Of a stretch of 64,000 bases of DNA, positions 8,282-17,240 are shown piece by piece. The position numbers and the translations under genes are program-made. This DNA comes from Mesorhizobium sp. YC-39 (GTDB lineage: Bacteria; Pseudomonadota; Alphaproteobacteria; Rhizobiales; Rhizobiaceae), in NCBI RefSeq assembly GCF_025753795.1, contig NZ_JAOWPS010000015.1, positions 1-64,000 of the forward strand, given 5' to 3'. The notes beneath the pieces were generated by a model that saw only the letters and a list, made by a program, of their open reading frames with translations, did no database searches and was not told where the DNA came from. The first letter of the stretch is position 1. Each line of letters begins with the position of its first letter.

Positions 8282-9802
8282 ATGTCCATCCGGCCGGACA
8301 GGCCAAGAGCCTTTGAGGAATCGACATTGCCGCTGCACCCGCCTTTGATCCGCCACCTCAAATCTCCTGACCTGTTTGGCAGCCTTGACCGCCTGCCGGC
8401 GCTTGGCATACCAGTCAGTCAGCGCACTTTTGTGGTCCTCAACCCATCGACGGGCGAAGTGCTGGCAGAGCTTCCCGACATGGGCGTCGAGGAGACACGC
8501 GCCGCGATCGCCAAAGCCCATAGCGCGCAGCCTGGATGGGCGGCATTGACGGCCCGTGAACGCAGCGACGTTCTGTGGCGCTGGCATCAGCTGATTATCG
8601 ACCACGCCGATGACCTTGCCGCGATATTGACCGCGGAAATGGGCAAGCCCCTTGCCGAAGCCAGATCGGAAGTGGCGCATGCGGCGGCCTACCTGCAATG
8701 GTACGCCGAAGAGGCCAACCGCATCTATGGCGAGACGATCTCCGCGCCATCGACGGACCGTCGCTTGCTGGTGATCAAGCAGCCGATCGGCGTCGTCGGC
8801 ACGATTACGCCATGGAATTTCCCGGCTTCCATGGTAGCGCGCAAGATCTCGCCGGCCTTGGCGGCGGGCTGCACGATCGTGCTGAAGCCCGCCGAACAGA
8901 CGCCGCTCGTTGCCGGCGCAATGTTCGCCCTCGCCCACCAGGCTGGCTTTCCCGAAGGCGTGGTCAACCTGATCTACGCGTCTGAGGGCGATGCCGTCGG
9001 CCGTGAACTCTGCACAAACCCCAAGGTGCGCAAGATCAGCTTCACCGGCTCAACCGAGGTTGGCCGGCTGCTCATGCGCCAGTGCTCGGACCAGATCAAG
9101 AAGGTCAGCCTCGAGCTTGGAGGCAATGCGCCTTTCATCGTCTTCGACGATGCCGATGTCGATGCGGCGGTCGACGGCGCGATCCAGGCCAAGTTCCGCA
9201 ACGCCGGCCAGACCTGCGTTTCCGCGAACCGCCTTTACGTCCAATCGGGCGTTCACGATCAATTTGTCGACAAATTCGTGGAACGGGTTCGCCAGCTTCA
9301 GGTTGGTGACGGTTTCGATCCAGGTGTCGCCGTTGGCCCGCTGATCGACAGGCATGCGCTTACCAAGATCGAATCGCATATCGCCGATGCCGTTGCAAAA
9401 GGCGGTGCAATTCGCTGCGGGGGCAAACGCCTCGGCAAGGACGGCACATTCTTCCAACCGACGGTCCTCACCGAAATCTCCAGCGAGATGATGATTGCGC
9501 AGGAGGAGACATTCGGGCCGCTGGCCCCGACCATTCGCTTCGACGATGCGGATCAGGTCGTGCACGAGGCAAATGACACGATCTATGGCCTCGCCGCCTA
9601 CTTCTATGCCTCGAACCTACAGCGTGTCTGGCGCGTGGCCGAGGCCCTGGAATATGGCATGGTGGGGATCAACACCGGACGCATGTCATCGGAAGCGGCA
9701 CCCTTCGGCGGGGTGAAGCAGTCCGGCATCGGCCGGGAGGGTTCGCGCCACGGGATCGAGGACTACCTCGAAATGAAATACCTCTGCATGGGTGGTATCT
9801 GA
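8282..9802 (+). CDS. gabD: NAD(P)-dependent succinate-semialdehyde dehydrogenase family protein
   Basis: An aldehyde dehydrogenase of 506 residues, closest in pattern to GabD. GabD oxidises succinate semialdehyde to succinate at the end of 4-aminobutyrate degradation. Visible landmarks are TPWNFPASM, the cofactor loop GSTEVGR, catalytic Glu278 in LELGGN, catalytic Cys312 in AGQTC, and the GGVKQSGIGREG end region. The N-terminus is about 20 residues longer than usual, so a downstream TTG may be the real start. The exact substrate cannot be fixed from sequence. It is monocistronic and followed by a terminator. Confidence 0.88.
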   Translation: MSIRPDRPRAFEESTLPLHPPLIRHLKSPDLFGSLDRLPALGIPVSQRTFVVLNPSTGEVLAELPDMGVEETRAAIAKAHSAQPGWAALTARERSDVLWRWHQLIIDHADDLAAILTAEMGKPLAEARSEVAHAAAYLQWYAEEANRIYGETISAPSTDRRLLVIKQPIGVVGTITPWNFPASMVARKISPALAAGCTIVLKPAEQTPLVAGAMFALAHQAGFPEGVVNLIYASEGDAVGRELCTNPKVRKISFTGSTEVGRLLMRQCSDQIKKVSLELGGNAPFIVFDDADVDAAVDGAIQAKFRNAGQTCVSANRLYVQSGVHDQFVDKFVERVRQLQVGDGFDPGVAVGPLIDRHALTKIESHIADAVAKGGAIRCGGKRLGKDGTFFQPTVLTEISSEMMIAQEETFGPLAPTIRFDDADQVVHEANDTIYGLAAYFYASNLQRVWRVAEALEYGMVGINTGRMSSEAAPFGGVKQSGIGREGSRHGIEDYLEMKYLCMGGI

Positions 9803-9804
9803 AA

Positions 9805-9847
9805 AACTCGCTTGCGAAATCGCGGGTCGGCCGGCGCAAGCGATTTT
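9805..9847 (+). terminator. Intrinsic terminator of gabD
   Basis: TCGCTTGCG (9808-9816) pairs with CGCAAGCGA (9835-9843) and is followed by TTTT. It starts six bases after the gabD stop. Confidence 0.75.
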
Positions 9848-10153
9848 CGAAGATGTGAGCCATAGTCGCTCCTAGATGGGCGGCGGCTCCGGACCCGCTG
9901 ACCCGTCGCGTTCGTCACTTCAGGTCAGATTCGCGCCGACGCCCCGCCTTTGTGCCGCAGTCAGGCAAGGTGGTAGCCGACCCGGTCCAGCCGCCTCCAG
10001 GATCGCCATCATGATTGCAGCTGTCCCGGCCATGGCCAGTCAGCGATTTCCAAGCATCCCAGCTTTGTTAATCGCTGCGCAGGATCTTTGCTTCGAGCGC
10101 GGCTGCCACGAAAGCTCTTCGAGCAGCTGCCGGATAAGCCTCACCGCGCAATA
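9848..10153. other. Intergenic region left of the RIT element
   Basis: No gene with recognisable content. It is the left insertion flank of the RIT element. No obvious direct repeat matches the right flank, so a target duplication is not seen. Confidence 0.4.
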
Positions 10154-10203
10154 CCTGCAGTAATCAGCAGCAGTTCATAATGAGAAGGAACGCGCCGAAC
10201 ACG
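10154..10203 (+). repeat. Left terminal inverted repeat of the RIT element
   Basis: Fifty bases that match the reverse complement of 13943-13992 at 48 positions. The outer part carries TAATCAGCAGCAG and the inner part GGAACGCGCCGAACACG. Confidence 0.95.
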
Positions 10204-10226
10204 TGGTTTTTGCTGGGCCGGTGGTG

Positions 10227-10245
10227 ACGCGTTCCTTGACATTAT
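10227..10245 (-). repeat. Subterminal repeat inside the left RIT end
   Basis: The sequence ACGCGTTCCTTGACATTAT repeats the GGAACGCG core of the terminal repeat in opposite orientation, with about 16 of 19 positions matching. It may be a second recombinase binding site. No matching copy is evident just inside the right end. Confidence 0.7.
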
Positions 10246-10255
10246 TTTTGCGGAA

Positions 10256-11260
10256 TTACAAGGTGTCGAGCCAGGCGATAACGCTCTGGTCCTCCTTCCA
10301 CGACGGGCGTTTGCCTGGTGGCGATGGGATTTCGAGCCGCTCCAATGCCATGCGCTTCGTTTCCAGATTCGCCTGAGCGTAGTGGTTGGTGGTGTCAAGG
10401 CTGACGTGGCCAAGCCAGCTCCGGATCACCGTGATGTCGACGCCCGCCGCCACCAAATGAACCGCCGTCGCATGACGGAAGCTGTGGGGTGTAATCGTCT
10501 TGGAAGCGAGGCTGGGCGCGATCTTTGTTGCCGCTTCGACATATTCGACCAGTTTGAAGCGGACGCCCGAAGCGCCGAGTGAAGCGCCATACCGATTGAC
10601 GAAGATCGGTTCGTCCTCGCGTCTTGGCTGCCGCCGAAGTAATGATCGCAGCAGCAAGATGGTTTCCGGCCAGAGAGGGCTGATGCGTTCTTTCCGGCCT
10701 TTACCGTAGAGACGGACGCAAGCAGGCGTATCGAACCGGATTGCCCCGGGGCAAACGTCGAGCGCTTCCTGAATGCGCGCACCCGTGTTGTAAAGGAAGG
10801 AGAGCAGCGCGTGGTCGCGCTGCCCCTCGACCGTCGAGCGATCGGGCTGGGCTAGAATCGCCTTCACTTCTTCCGGTTCCAGATAGCATGGCGCGGGGGT
10901 TGGTGCCTTCTTCATCGGCACATGCAGGATTTCGGTGCATTGCGCGATAGCCGCTGGTTCCCGACCAGCAACGAAGCCAAAAAAGCTGCGCAAGGCCGAC
11001 AGGCGGCAATTGCGCGTGCCAATCGTGTCTCCTCGCTCCTGCTCGGTATGGCGCAGGAAGGCGCTGACCTCGGCGGCTGTCAGGTCCGCCAGAGTGAGAC
11101 GGGCAACCGATCGATGCCGTTGCTGCGCGACGAACCTTAGGAATAGGCGCCAGGTGTCACGGTAAGAACGCACGGTATGTTTGGATGCGTTTCGCTGCTG
11201 TACCAGCCACTCATAGAAGAAGGCATGAAGCAGACGCGGGAATGGGTCGACCATCCTCAT
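10256..11260 (-). CDS. RIT tyrosine recombinase, third gene
   Basis: A 334-residue site-specific recombinase. An N-terminal SAM-like core-binding domain (about residues 10-95) precedes the catalytic domain. The catalytic residues visible are Arg in NTGARIQEAL, His and Arg in PHSFRHA, His in WLGHVS, and the nucleophile Tyr in TTNHYAQA. The ATG at 11260 overlaps the stop of the second recombinase; the open frame extends 97 codons upstream, but only inside that gene. It is the last gene of the trio, corresponding to RitC if the usual order holds. Confidence 0.93.
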   Translation of the reverse strand: MRMVDPFPRLLHAFFYEWLVQQRNASKHTVRSYRDTWRLFLRFVAQQRHRSVARLTLADLTAAEVSAFLRHTEQERGDTIGTRNCRLSALRSFFGFVAGREPAAIAQCTEILHVPMKKAPTPAPCYLEPEEVKAILAQPDRSTVEGQRDHALLSFLYNTGARIQEALDVCPGAIRFDTPACVRLYGKGRKERISPLWPETILLLRSLLRRQPRREDEPIFVNRYGASLGASGVRFKLVEYVEAATKIAPSLASKTITPHSFRHATAVHLVAAGVDITVIRSWLGHVSLDTTNHYAQANLETKRMALERLEIPSPPGKRPSWKEDQSVIAWLDTL

Positions 11261-12633
11261 GGCCGCACCCCTTCCGATACGGCAAGGCAATGTGCCCCGA
11301 ACATTCGGAAGCGTTGGTTTGCCTGTTCCAGAAGATCCTGGGTGACGGTGATGTAGACGAGCGTCGAATGGATATCGCGGTGACCAAGATACGTCGCGAG
11401 GAACGGCAACTTGTCCTGCGGATTGATGCCGGCGCGGTACCATTCGAGAATACGGTTCACCACGAACGAGTGGCGAAGATCGTGAATGCGAGGTCCGGTT
11501 TTGCCTGTCGCCGGTTTGAGCCCAGCACGACGCAGGATGTCGATCAGGCAACGGGCGATGGCCTGCGACGTGTATCGGGCATTGCCTTGATCGTGCCAGA
11601 ACAGGCCGGACTCCGCATTTTGCGGCGCCTTCGCCTTACGCCTCATCACCAGATATTCCGTCAGCGCCGCCAGTGTGCTGCCGGCAAGCGGCAGGATCCG
11701 GGACTTGAAGAACTTCGTTTCCCGGATGGTGATCGTGCCGGCAATCAGATCGACATCACCAAGATCGAGACGCGCGAGTTCCCCCAGCCGCAACCCGCAG
11801 CAATAGGCCAATACCAGCATCACGTAGAGGCTCACCGGTCGGAGCGGTGACCGCGGTGAAGGGTAGGATTGGGCGATATCGAGAAGCCGACGGATCTCTT
11901 CGACACTGTAGATGTAGGGCCGGCGCCATTGCTTCGCGACCTGCTGTCCCGGCCGCAGGTCGGGACGTTTCGGCATGATCGCCGGATCAAGACGGTTAAG
12001 CGCCTTGCCCAGCACGCGCGCGAGCTTCTCGCATTCGGCGGCATGGTTCGCCGTCGACCGTGCCGCCGCCCAGTGCTGTAGCATGATCGGTACCGGCTCC
12101 GCCGCCAATTCCGGGTGCATCTGCAAAAAGCGGTCAAAGCGCCAGAGCCAATGCGCTTGCGTCAGATAGCGATAGCCTCTGGTTCGCATGAGAGCGATAT
12201 GGTTGCGCATGAGGTCCCCGAGCACACTGCCGAACGCTGGGAGCTGCCGCAATGCCTCCAGAGCTTGATCGGGATCCGGCGAGAGCAGCGCTCGCAGCAC
12301 CGCCTTGTCGCTTCTGGCTTGATGAGCGGCGCACAATTCGTTGATGGGATTGCTGACGATAAAACCCTCCTGCACGAGGTAATCGAGGAATCGGTTGATG
12401 ATGCGGGCGTAATGCATCAACGTCGGGCGAGCCCAGTCTCGAGCCCGCTCGCTCAGCCAGGTTTCCAGGGTCTCCCGTGTGACGAGCGTGGTGTTGGCTG
12501 GTTGCCGGGCAGCAACCTCCTGGAAGCTGTGCAGAATCCGCCGATAGGTGGTCGGGCTCCTCGGATGTCGCAACCGCAATTGAGCATGATAGCGCTCGAT
12601 GATCTTTCCGTTGGTGTCGGGCCAGGTGCTCAT
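11257..12633 (-). CDS. RIT tyrosine recombinase, second gene
   Basis: A 458-residue tyrosine recombinase, longer than its two partners. Signatures are Arg in CCGLRLGELARL, HDLRHSF for His-x-x-Arg, LGHRDIHSTL, and Tyr in LVYITV. The start ATG overlaps the stop of the first gene by four bases, and its own stop overlaps the third gene's start, so the three proteins are probably made in fixed ratio and act together. The role of each subunit in RIT movement is not established. Confidence 0.93.
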   Translation of the reverse strand: MSTWPDTNGKIIERYHAQLRLRHPRSPTTYRRILHSFQEVAARQPANTTLVTRETLETWLSERARDWARPTLMHYARIINRFLDYLVQEGFIVSNPINELCAAHQARSDKAVLRALLSPDPDQALEALRQLPAFGSVLGDLMRNHIALMRTRGYRYLTQAHWLWRFDRFLQMHPELAAEPVPIMLQHWAAARSTANHAAECEKLARVLGKALNRLDPAIMPKRPDLRPGQQVAKQWRRPYIYSVEEIRRLLDIAQSYPSPRSPLRPVSLYVMLVLAYCCGLRLGELARLDLGDVDLIAGTITIRETKFFKSRILPLAGSTLAALTEYLVMRRKAKAPQNAESGLFWHDQGNARYTSQAIARCLIDILRRAGLKPATGKTGPRIHDLRHSFVVNRILEWYRAGINPQDKLPFLATYLGHRDIHSTLVYITVTQDLLEQANQRFRMFGAHCLAVSEGVRP

Positions 12634-13838
12634 GCGCGCGCCTCCGGACCCGGAATCTCCAGAGCGATGGCGCGCAGATCTTCAGTGGCCAGCTTCAGAT
12701 ATGGAATCGTCGATTCCGTCGATCGATGGCCCAATACGTCTCCGATCACCTTCCTCGGCACGTCTGCACGCAGCAGGCTGACAGCACGAGCATGCCGGAA
12801 GATGTGGGGGCCGCGCTTGCCACTCAGCACGAGACCTGCCGCCTCTATCCGCCGGCGGACTTCGTTGCCGATGCGAACCATGGGAACGTACGGTGCGCGT
12901 ATGCGAACGAAGATTTCCCGCACATCTGTTTCCGGCCGGCCATGCCGAAGGTAGGCAATCAAGGCCTCTCCAACCGATTCCAGTAACGGCAAAACAGAAC
13001 GCGCCCCGGTCTTGGAATGGCGAATGTGCAAAACGTCACCGCGCCAGTCGACGTCCTCCAGTCGCAACCCGCTTATTTCACCGGCACGCAAGCCATAGAC
13101 CGCCAGCATCTGGAGGATGGCGTAGTCCCGCAATCCCCCTGGCGATTGATCCTTGCTGGCGACCTCCAGGACGGCGGCGATCTGATCTGAACTTAGAGCG
13201 GATGGAATTCCCTCGTAAGCATAGAGCAGCGGGGCGATGACACGCGTCGCGAGGTCGGCGGCGGTGTGCCCGGACCTATGAAGATGCTTCAGCAACGACC
13301 GGAGCCGGTCGGCGGCATCCTTCAACGATATGCGGGTCAGTCCAGGAGCCCGCATGTCCATATAGGCATCGATGTCGGGAACGCTCAATTCCGCAAAGCC
13401 GACGGTCGCCGAGTGCTTTGCGTACCAGCCACAGAAATGCTTTGCTTCCCACATCAGGGCGGAGATCGAGGATGCCGCCAGCCCACGCTCTTCCCGCAGC
13501 CACTCCTCATAACGAGCCAAAACCTCGCGGTAGAGACGTTCGCCAGCATCGGTCGGGTCCGGTTCTGGAGGCCATCGCTTAAGCGAACGTCGTAAAAGGG
13601 CATGGATTGCCGCCCGCGGGGTGGCCTCCCAATGAGGTGCCGGTGGATGAACGGCGAGGCGAAGGTATTTCGACACATCATCCGGCGTTACCATCTCCAG
13701 AGCTATGCCTCGCTCGGAAAGATGCTGCAGAAAATACTCGGCGTTGCGGCAATAATGGTAAATTGCAAATGGATTGAATCGCTGTTGCGTCAGCCACGCC
13801 TTCAGTTCGGTGACCAGAGAGCTGGTTTCGTGTGACAT
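12630..13838 (-). CDS. RIT tyrosine recombinase, first gene
   Basis: A 402-residue tyrosine recombinase. Catalytic signatures are Arg in YGLRAGEISGL, HIFRHARAV, LGHRSTEST and Tyr in IPYLKL. I chose ATG 13838 (MSHETSSL) because it has a GAGGAGA ribosome site; the open frame continues upstream to 13964, but that would place the start inside the terminal repeat. It is the promoter-proximal gene of the trio, with roughly 105 bases between its start and the right terminal repeat. Confidence 0.92.
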   Translation of the reverse strand: MSHETSSLVTELKAWLTQQRFNPFAIYHYCRNAEYFLQHLSERGIALEMVTPDDVSKYLRLAVHPPAPHWEATPRAAIHALLRRSLKRWPPEPDPTDAGERLYREVLARYEEWLREERGLAASSISALMWEAKHFCGWYAKHSATVGFAELSVPDIDAYMDMRAPGLTRISLKDAADRLRSLLKHLHRSGHTAADLATRVIAPLLYAYEGIPSALSSDQIAAVLEVASKDQSPGGLRDYAILQMLAVYGLRAGEISGLRLEDVDWRGDVLHIRHSKTGARSVLPLLESVGEALIAYLRHGRPETDVREIFVRIRAPYVPMVRIGNEVRRRIEAAGLVLSGKRGPHIFRHARAVSLLRADVPRKVIGDVLGHRSTESTIPYLKLATEDLRAIALEIPGPEARA

Positions 13839-13942
13839 GAAAATCTCCTCGACTGCGTTTTGAACGACAGCCAAAGATCTCATGTCGAAAAATAATGCGC
13901 AGCACGCCGAAGGCCGATCGGGCCTGCCTGCTGGGAAAATCG

Positions 13943-13992
13943 CGTGTTCGGCGCGTTCCTTCACATTATGAACTGCTGCTGATTACTTCAGG
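13943..13992 (-). repeat. Right terminal inverted repeat of the RIT element
   Basis: Inverted copy of the left terminal repeat (48 of 50 positions). Together with the left copy it sets the element boundaries. Confidence 0.95.
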
Positions 13993-14252
13993 TTCTGCGT
14001 GGTGAAGCTCAGCCGCCTGTAGCGAGACGGGCCTTCGTTGTAGCGGCGTTAGAAGCGAAAATCCTACGCGGCGACTGAGGACCAAATTGATAGCCTCGAC
14101 GGCTTCCAAGGTGACCGGGGAGCTCCACGCCATCGTAGCCGTGAGCGGGGCTTTGTGCAGCCGGCAGCAGGGCGGGAAGCAAGCCGACGTTCATTTGCTT
14201 GACTCGACACCAAGCAGAACACGGGAATATTTACCTTTAACGGAGACGGGAT

Positions 14253-14468
14253 ATGCGAGATTTGCCGAGCGACATCGATGCTGACGTTGTGATCGAAGTC
14301 AGTCGGCTTATCGATGATGCCGAGGTTCTCTTGCCTTTGCCGGTGCACGAACTGGTCAAACGGATTCGTACGACAATGCAGACCCGGCTTTCCGATCATG
14401 CAATCGAAGAACTGGTCGTCGAGATGGCATCGACACGCGGGTTGCCCATGGTCTTCGACAACGTCTGA
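14253..14468 (+). CDS. Small acidic protein, paralogue of the gene at 57123
   Basis: A 71-residue protein beginning MRDLPSDIDADVVIEVSRLI and containing LPVHELVKRIR and EELVVEMASTRGLPMVFD. A strikingly similar protein is encoded at 57123-57371 on the other strand, so this is a real family, not a chance frame. The ATG follows a CGGAGACGGG ribosome site. Function is unknown; no membrane segment or metal site is seen. It is transcribed toward the small RNA at 14582. Confidence 0.75.
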   Translation: MRDLPSDIDADVVIEVSRLIDDAEVLLPLPVHELVKRIRTTMQTRLSDHAIEELVVEMASTRGLPMVFDNV

Positions 14469-14581
14469 CGCCTGGTCATTTGTAAAAATGAGCAAAGGCA
14501 GGATGGCGAAATTCTGACCGCGAGATCGCCCAATCCCCGCCTGGCATCATCACCTCAGTTTACCCGTTTCTCGCGCGCAAG

Positions 14582-14673
14582 AAAAAGGCCGAACCAAAGG
14601 TCCGGCCAGGTGTGAAGGTTTGAACCTTCAGAGGGGAACGCGTCGGACGAATGGGAGGAAACATCCGACGCAC
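14582..14673 (-). ncRNA. Predicted trans-acting small RNA, possibly alpha-r14-like
   Basis: On the minus strand a promoter is followed at once by three stem-loops and a U-run, with no reading frame between. Stem 1 pairs GCGTCGGA with TCCGACGC and exposes TTTCCTCCC, an anti-Shine-Dalgarno sequence, in its loop. Stem 2 is GAAGGTTTGAACCTTC. Stem 3 is the terminator GGCCGGACC/GGTTCGGCC followed by TTTTTC. Exposed CCUCCC loops are characteristic of rhizobial alpha-r14 (NfeR1-type) RNAs, which repress ABC-transporter mRNAs. Family assignment is tentative; the transcription unit itself is well supported. Predicted length is about 90 nucleotides. Confidence 0.75.
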
Positions 14674-14677
14674 CGTG

Positions 14678-14706
14678 TATGTAGGTCAGCAAAAGTGACA
14701 CTTCAA
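14678..14706 (-). promoter_or_regulatory. Promoter of the small RNA
   Basis: Minus-strand TTGAAG (14701-14706), 17-base spacer, TACATA (14678-14683). Initiation is predicted near 14671-14673, right at the base of the first stem-loop. Confidence 0.7.
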
Positions 14707-14828
14707 CGACAGCCGGTAGGCCATCAGACTTGACCATCTTGGTGCACCTGGAGCCTGCAAAGCTCGCCCGGATTGGGTCCGACGGGTCTATTTGACCTCG
14801 GCCCACACGGTGCGGCCAAGATCGAGTG

Positions 14829-15160
14829 TCACATATGGCGAGGAATTCACAGGCGATCATGCGGGTCGATACGAGCTTTCGCAGCTTCTGGCGATCCGAC
14901 CGGACCTCGTGGCGCTGGACAGGGCAGACCGGATCGGCATGGATCCGCAGGGACGTTTCGCGCAGAACCCTGATGTGACAGAAGCGACCGCAGAGGAAGG
15001 ACACCGCATCCTGGAAGCTTGCCTCGACGCGCTCGGAGCGGCGACCAGTGCGTTCCGCTTCACGGACAATGCCCCGGTTTTTATCCCGATGGAGGCCATG
15101 GTCGAAGTGTGGGATGGAATTGACCGACGCCGCGAGCAATGGAAGACAAACAATCCCTGA
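14829..15160 (+). pseudogene. C-terminal remnant of a creatininase-family amidohydrolase
   Basis: The frame carries GDHAGRYELSQLLAIRPDLV, which resembles the metal-site region GxHAGxxETSxMLALRP of creatininase-family enzymes, followed by ATAEEGHRILEACLDAL near the usual C-terminus. About 105 residues are present against roughly 250 in the family, and no N-terminal half is found upstream, where the small RNA lies. I infer a truncated, dead gene. Confidence in the family is moderate. Confidence 0.55.
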
Positions 15161-15229
15161 ACATCGGCATGGCATTTGCGTCCCCGCCCTACCCGGGCGG
15201 CAATCAATGGAGGAGAACCGACTTGGGCG

Positions 15230-16057
15230 GCACTATCCAATTTGTACTCAACCACATGACAGCTCCAAACTGACCAGCAGGAAACTGATCGACCTGGCAT
15301 CCGGCTTGGCTGCATCGGTATCGAGCTTCGCAACGACCTTGCTGACAAGGGGCTCAGCACAGGCGAATTTTTTGATGGCGAGAAGCCTTCGGCGATCGGC
15401 GAATATGCCCGCGGCAAAGGCATTCGCCTTCTGGGCCTTTCCGAGGCCTATGGCTTTAATCGCTGGTCGGACGCGATGAAGGACAAGATCAAGCTCTTAA
15501 TCGTCCAGGCGAAGGAAGCGGGAGCTGAATCCATCAGCCTCATACCGAGCAACGATGGGGCCAACGAACCGGACGAGAAGCGGCTTTCCGATCTCCGCGG
15601 CGCACTTGCCGTCATACTGCCGATGCTTGAGGAGGCGGACCTGATCGCCCTTGTGGAACTGCTGGGCTTCACGACATCTTCGCTCCGTCGCAAGCGCGAA
15701 GCTGTCGAGGCGATCGAGGCCACCGGAGTGAAGGATCAGTTCCGGTTGGTGTACGACACGTTCCACCATCACATCGCTGGCGAGGCCGAATACTTCCCGG
15801 AATGGACGGGCATCGTGCATATTTCTGGCGTCGTTGATCCATCGCTTGCACCCGAGGAGATGCAGGACGTTCACCGCATCCTGGTCGATAAGGCCGACTG
15901 TCTGCGGAACGTTGAGCAGATCAAGACGCTTGCCGCTATGGGCTACAAGGGCGCGTATTCCTACGAATCTTTTGCGCCTTCGGTCCATGCGGACGAAAAT
16001 ATTGAGGCGAGCCTGAAGACGAGCATAAAGCTCATCGAGAACTCGGTGGCTCAATGA
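15230..16057 (+). pseudogene. Xylose-isomerase-like TIM-barrel protein, frameshifted
   Basis: The intact part (193 residues from ATG 15476) matches the C-terminal two thirds of sugar-phosphate isomerase/epimerase proteins, with YDTFHHHIAG and GIVHISGV carrying likely metal and substrate residues. Upstream the same frame gives GCIGIELRNDLADKG and LLGLSEAYGFNRW, and a neighbouring frame gives FVLNHMTAP and KLIDLASGL, the family N-terminus. At least two single-base frameshifts (near 15270 and 15308) separate these pieces. It is therefore a decayed gene, possibly once in a sugar or inositol pathway. Confidence 0.7.
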
Positions 16058-16178
16058 GCGTAAGACTTGGCCCACACCGGACCGCACAGCATCTAACAGA
16101 TGCTCCGCAGCTGTGAGCTAGTCCCGGCCGGAGGGCCATGGCCAAATACCAATCTCCCGCCTGCAACCGAGACCGGTG

Positions 16179-17240
16179 TCAGAGGACGTGTCGCCCAGGT
16201 CGTGATCCTGACACGCTGAGAAATCCTCCGGCCGGAAGATTTCGGGCTTCGTGAGGCGCTATTAGATGTGCCTCGCGGAAACACCTCGAAAAGTGGGAGG
16301 CGGACACGAAGCCACAGGATACCGCAATCTCCAGAACCGGCATGGCAGATTGGGCCAACAGCAGCTTCGCGTGTTCCAATCGTAATTCCCGGAAGTAGCG
16401 GCAGGGAGAACGACCGATATCATTGCGGAACAGGCGTTCCACCTGCCGCCGCGACAGCCCTGCAGCGGCCGCGAGATCCGCCATGGTCAGCGGGGCCGCC
16501 AGATTCCTCTGCATCAATTCTATGAGTTTTACGACTGTGGGGTTGAGCCTGCCATGCTGACGCAGCAGCGGCAGCCGCTGACGCTCTTGGCCCGTGCGGA
16601 TACGGCCGGCGACGGCCAACTCCGCAACGCTCACCGCAACAGGTTCGCCGCAATGATGTTTCACAAGCTCGATCATCATATCGAAGGCTGCGGTGCCCCC
16701 GGCGCAGCTCCAGATGTTGTTGTCGGCTTCGTAGATGGTGGCTACCGCCTCAATGCGCATGAACCGCTCCTTGAACCCCGGGAAGGCCTCCCAATGAACC
16801 GCACACTTGCGATCATTGAGCAGGCCAGCTTTGGCCAAAGCAGTGACCCCGTTTCCAAATGCGCCCGCTGCAATGCGGCGCTGCCGACATTCCCGTAACC
16901 ACGCGCTCAGCGCCTTAGTTTCGCGTCCTTCATCATGCTCGTCTCCGAAGACCAGAGCCAGTACGGGGCGTTCAGGCTGCATCAGGTACCTGCGCTCCCG
17001 GGCCAAGTCGGCGTCGGCCGTGACATCGATGCCGCAGCTTGCCCTTACAGCTCCGCCCAGGTGGGAAACAACACGCCAGCGAAAGGCTTCACGCCCGGCG
17101 GCTTTGTTGGTGAGGCGGAAAACGTCCAAGGCCAAGGATACGGCGAGAAGTTCGAACCCGGGTGCCAAATAGAGGGCGACAGTGATCGGCTCTATTGCAG
17201 GAACAGATGCCCAGGCGCCGTGGGACCAGTGATGGACCAT
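16179..17240 (-). CDS. GlxA-type AraC-family transcriptional regulator
   Basis: A 353-residue regulator with an N-terminal DJ-1/PfpI-like (class I glutamine amidotransferase fold) domain over residues 15-180 and a C-terminal AraC double helix-turn-helix from about residue 245. The first helix-turn-helix contains MADLAAAAGLSRRQVERLF and the second LEIAVSCGFVSASHFSRCFR. This architecture is used by sensors of quaternary amines such as GbdR and CdhR, which fits the catabolic genes nearby, but the ligand is unknown. Start 17240 has a GGAGAG ribosome site; the longer open frame has none. Confidence 0.88.
   Translation of the reverse strand: MVHHWSHGAWASVPAIEPITVALYLAPGFELLAVSLALDVFRLTNKAAGREAFRWRVVSHLGGAVRASCGIDVTADADLARERRYLMQPERPVLALVFGDEHDEGRETKALSAWLRECRQRRIAAGAFGNGVTALAKAGLLNDRKCAVHWEAFPGFKERFMRIEAVATIYEADNNIWSCAGGTAAFDMMIELVKHHCGEPVAVSVAELAVAGRIRTGQERQRLPLLRQHGRLNPTVVKLIELMQRNLAAPLTMADLAAAAGLSRRQVERLFRNDIGRSPCRYFRELRLEHAKLLLAQSAMPVLEIAVSCGFVSASHFSRCFREAHLIAPHEARNLPAGGFLSVSGSRPGRHVL

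Larger units (their letters stand above)
10154..13992 (-). mobile_element. RIT element (recombinases in trio)
   Basis: Three consecutive tyrosine recombinase genes on the minus strand, each overlapping the next by ATGA, are enclosed by 50-bp inverted repeats that differ at two positions. This is the defining structure of RIT elements. All three recombinases keep the HxxR and Tyr signatures and none is frameshifted, so the copy looks intact. No passenger gene is present. Confidence 0.93.

Noticed and set aside
12115..12954. Open frame of 279 codons on the plus strand within the RIT element
   Set aside because: It is antisense to two overlapping recombinase genes and would be an unprecedented passenger; no domain is seen.
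14555..15175. Open frame of 206 codons on the minus strand over the small RNA
   Set aside because: It would read through three stable stem-loops and a terminator and has no recognisable content.
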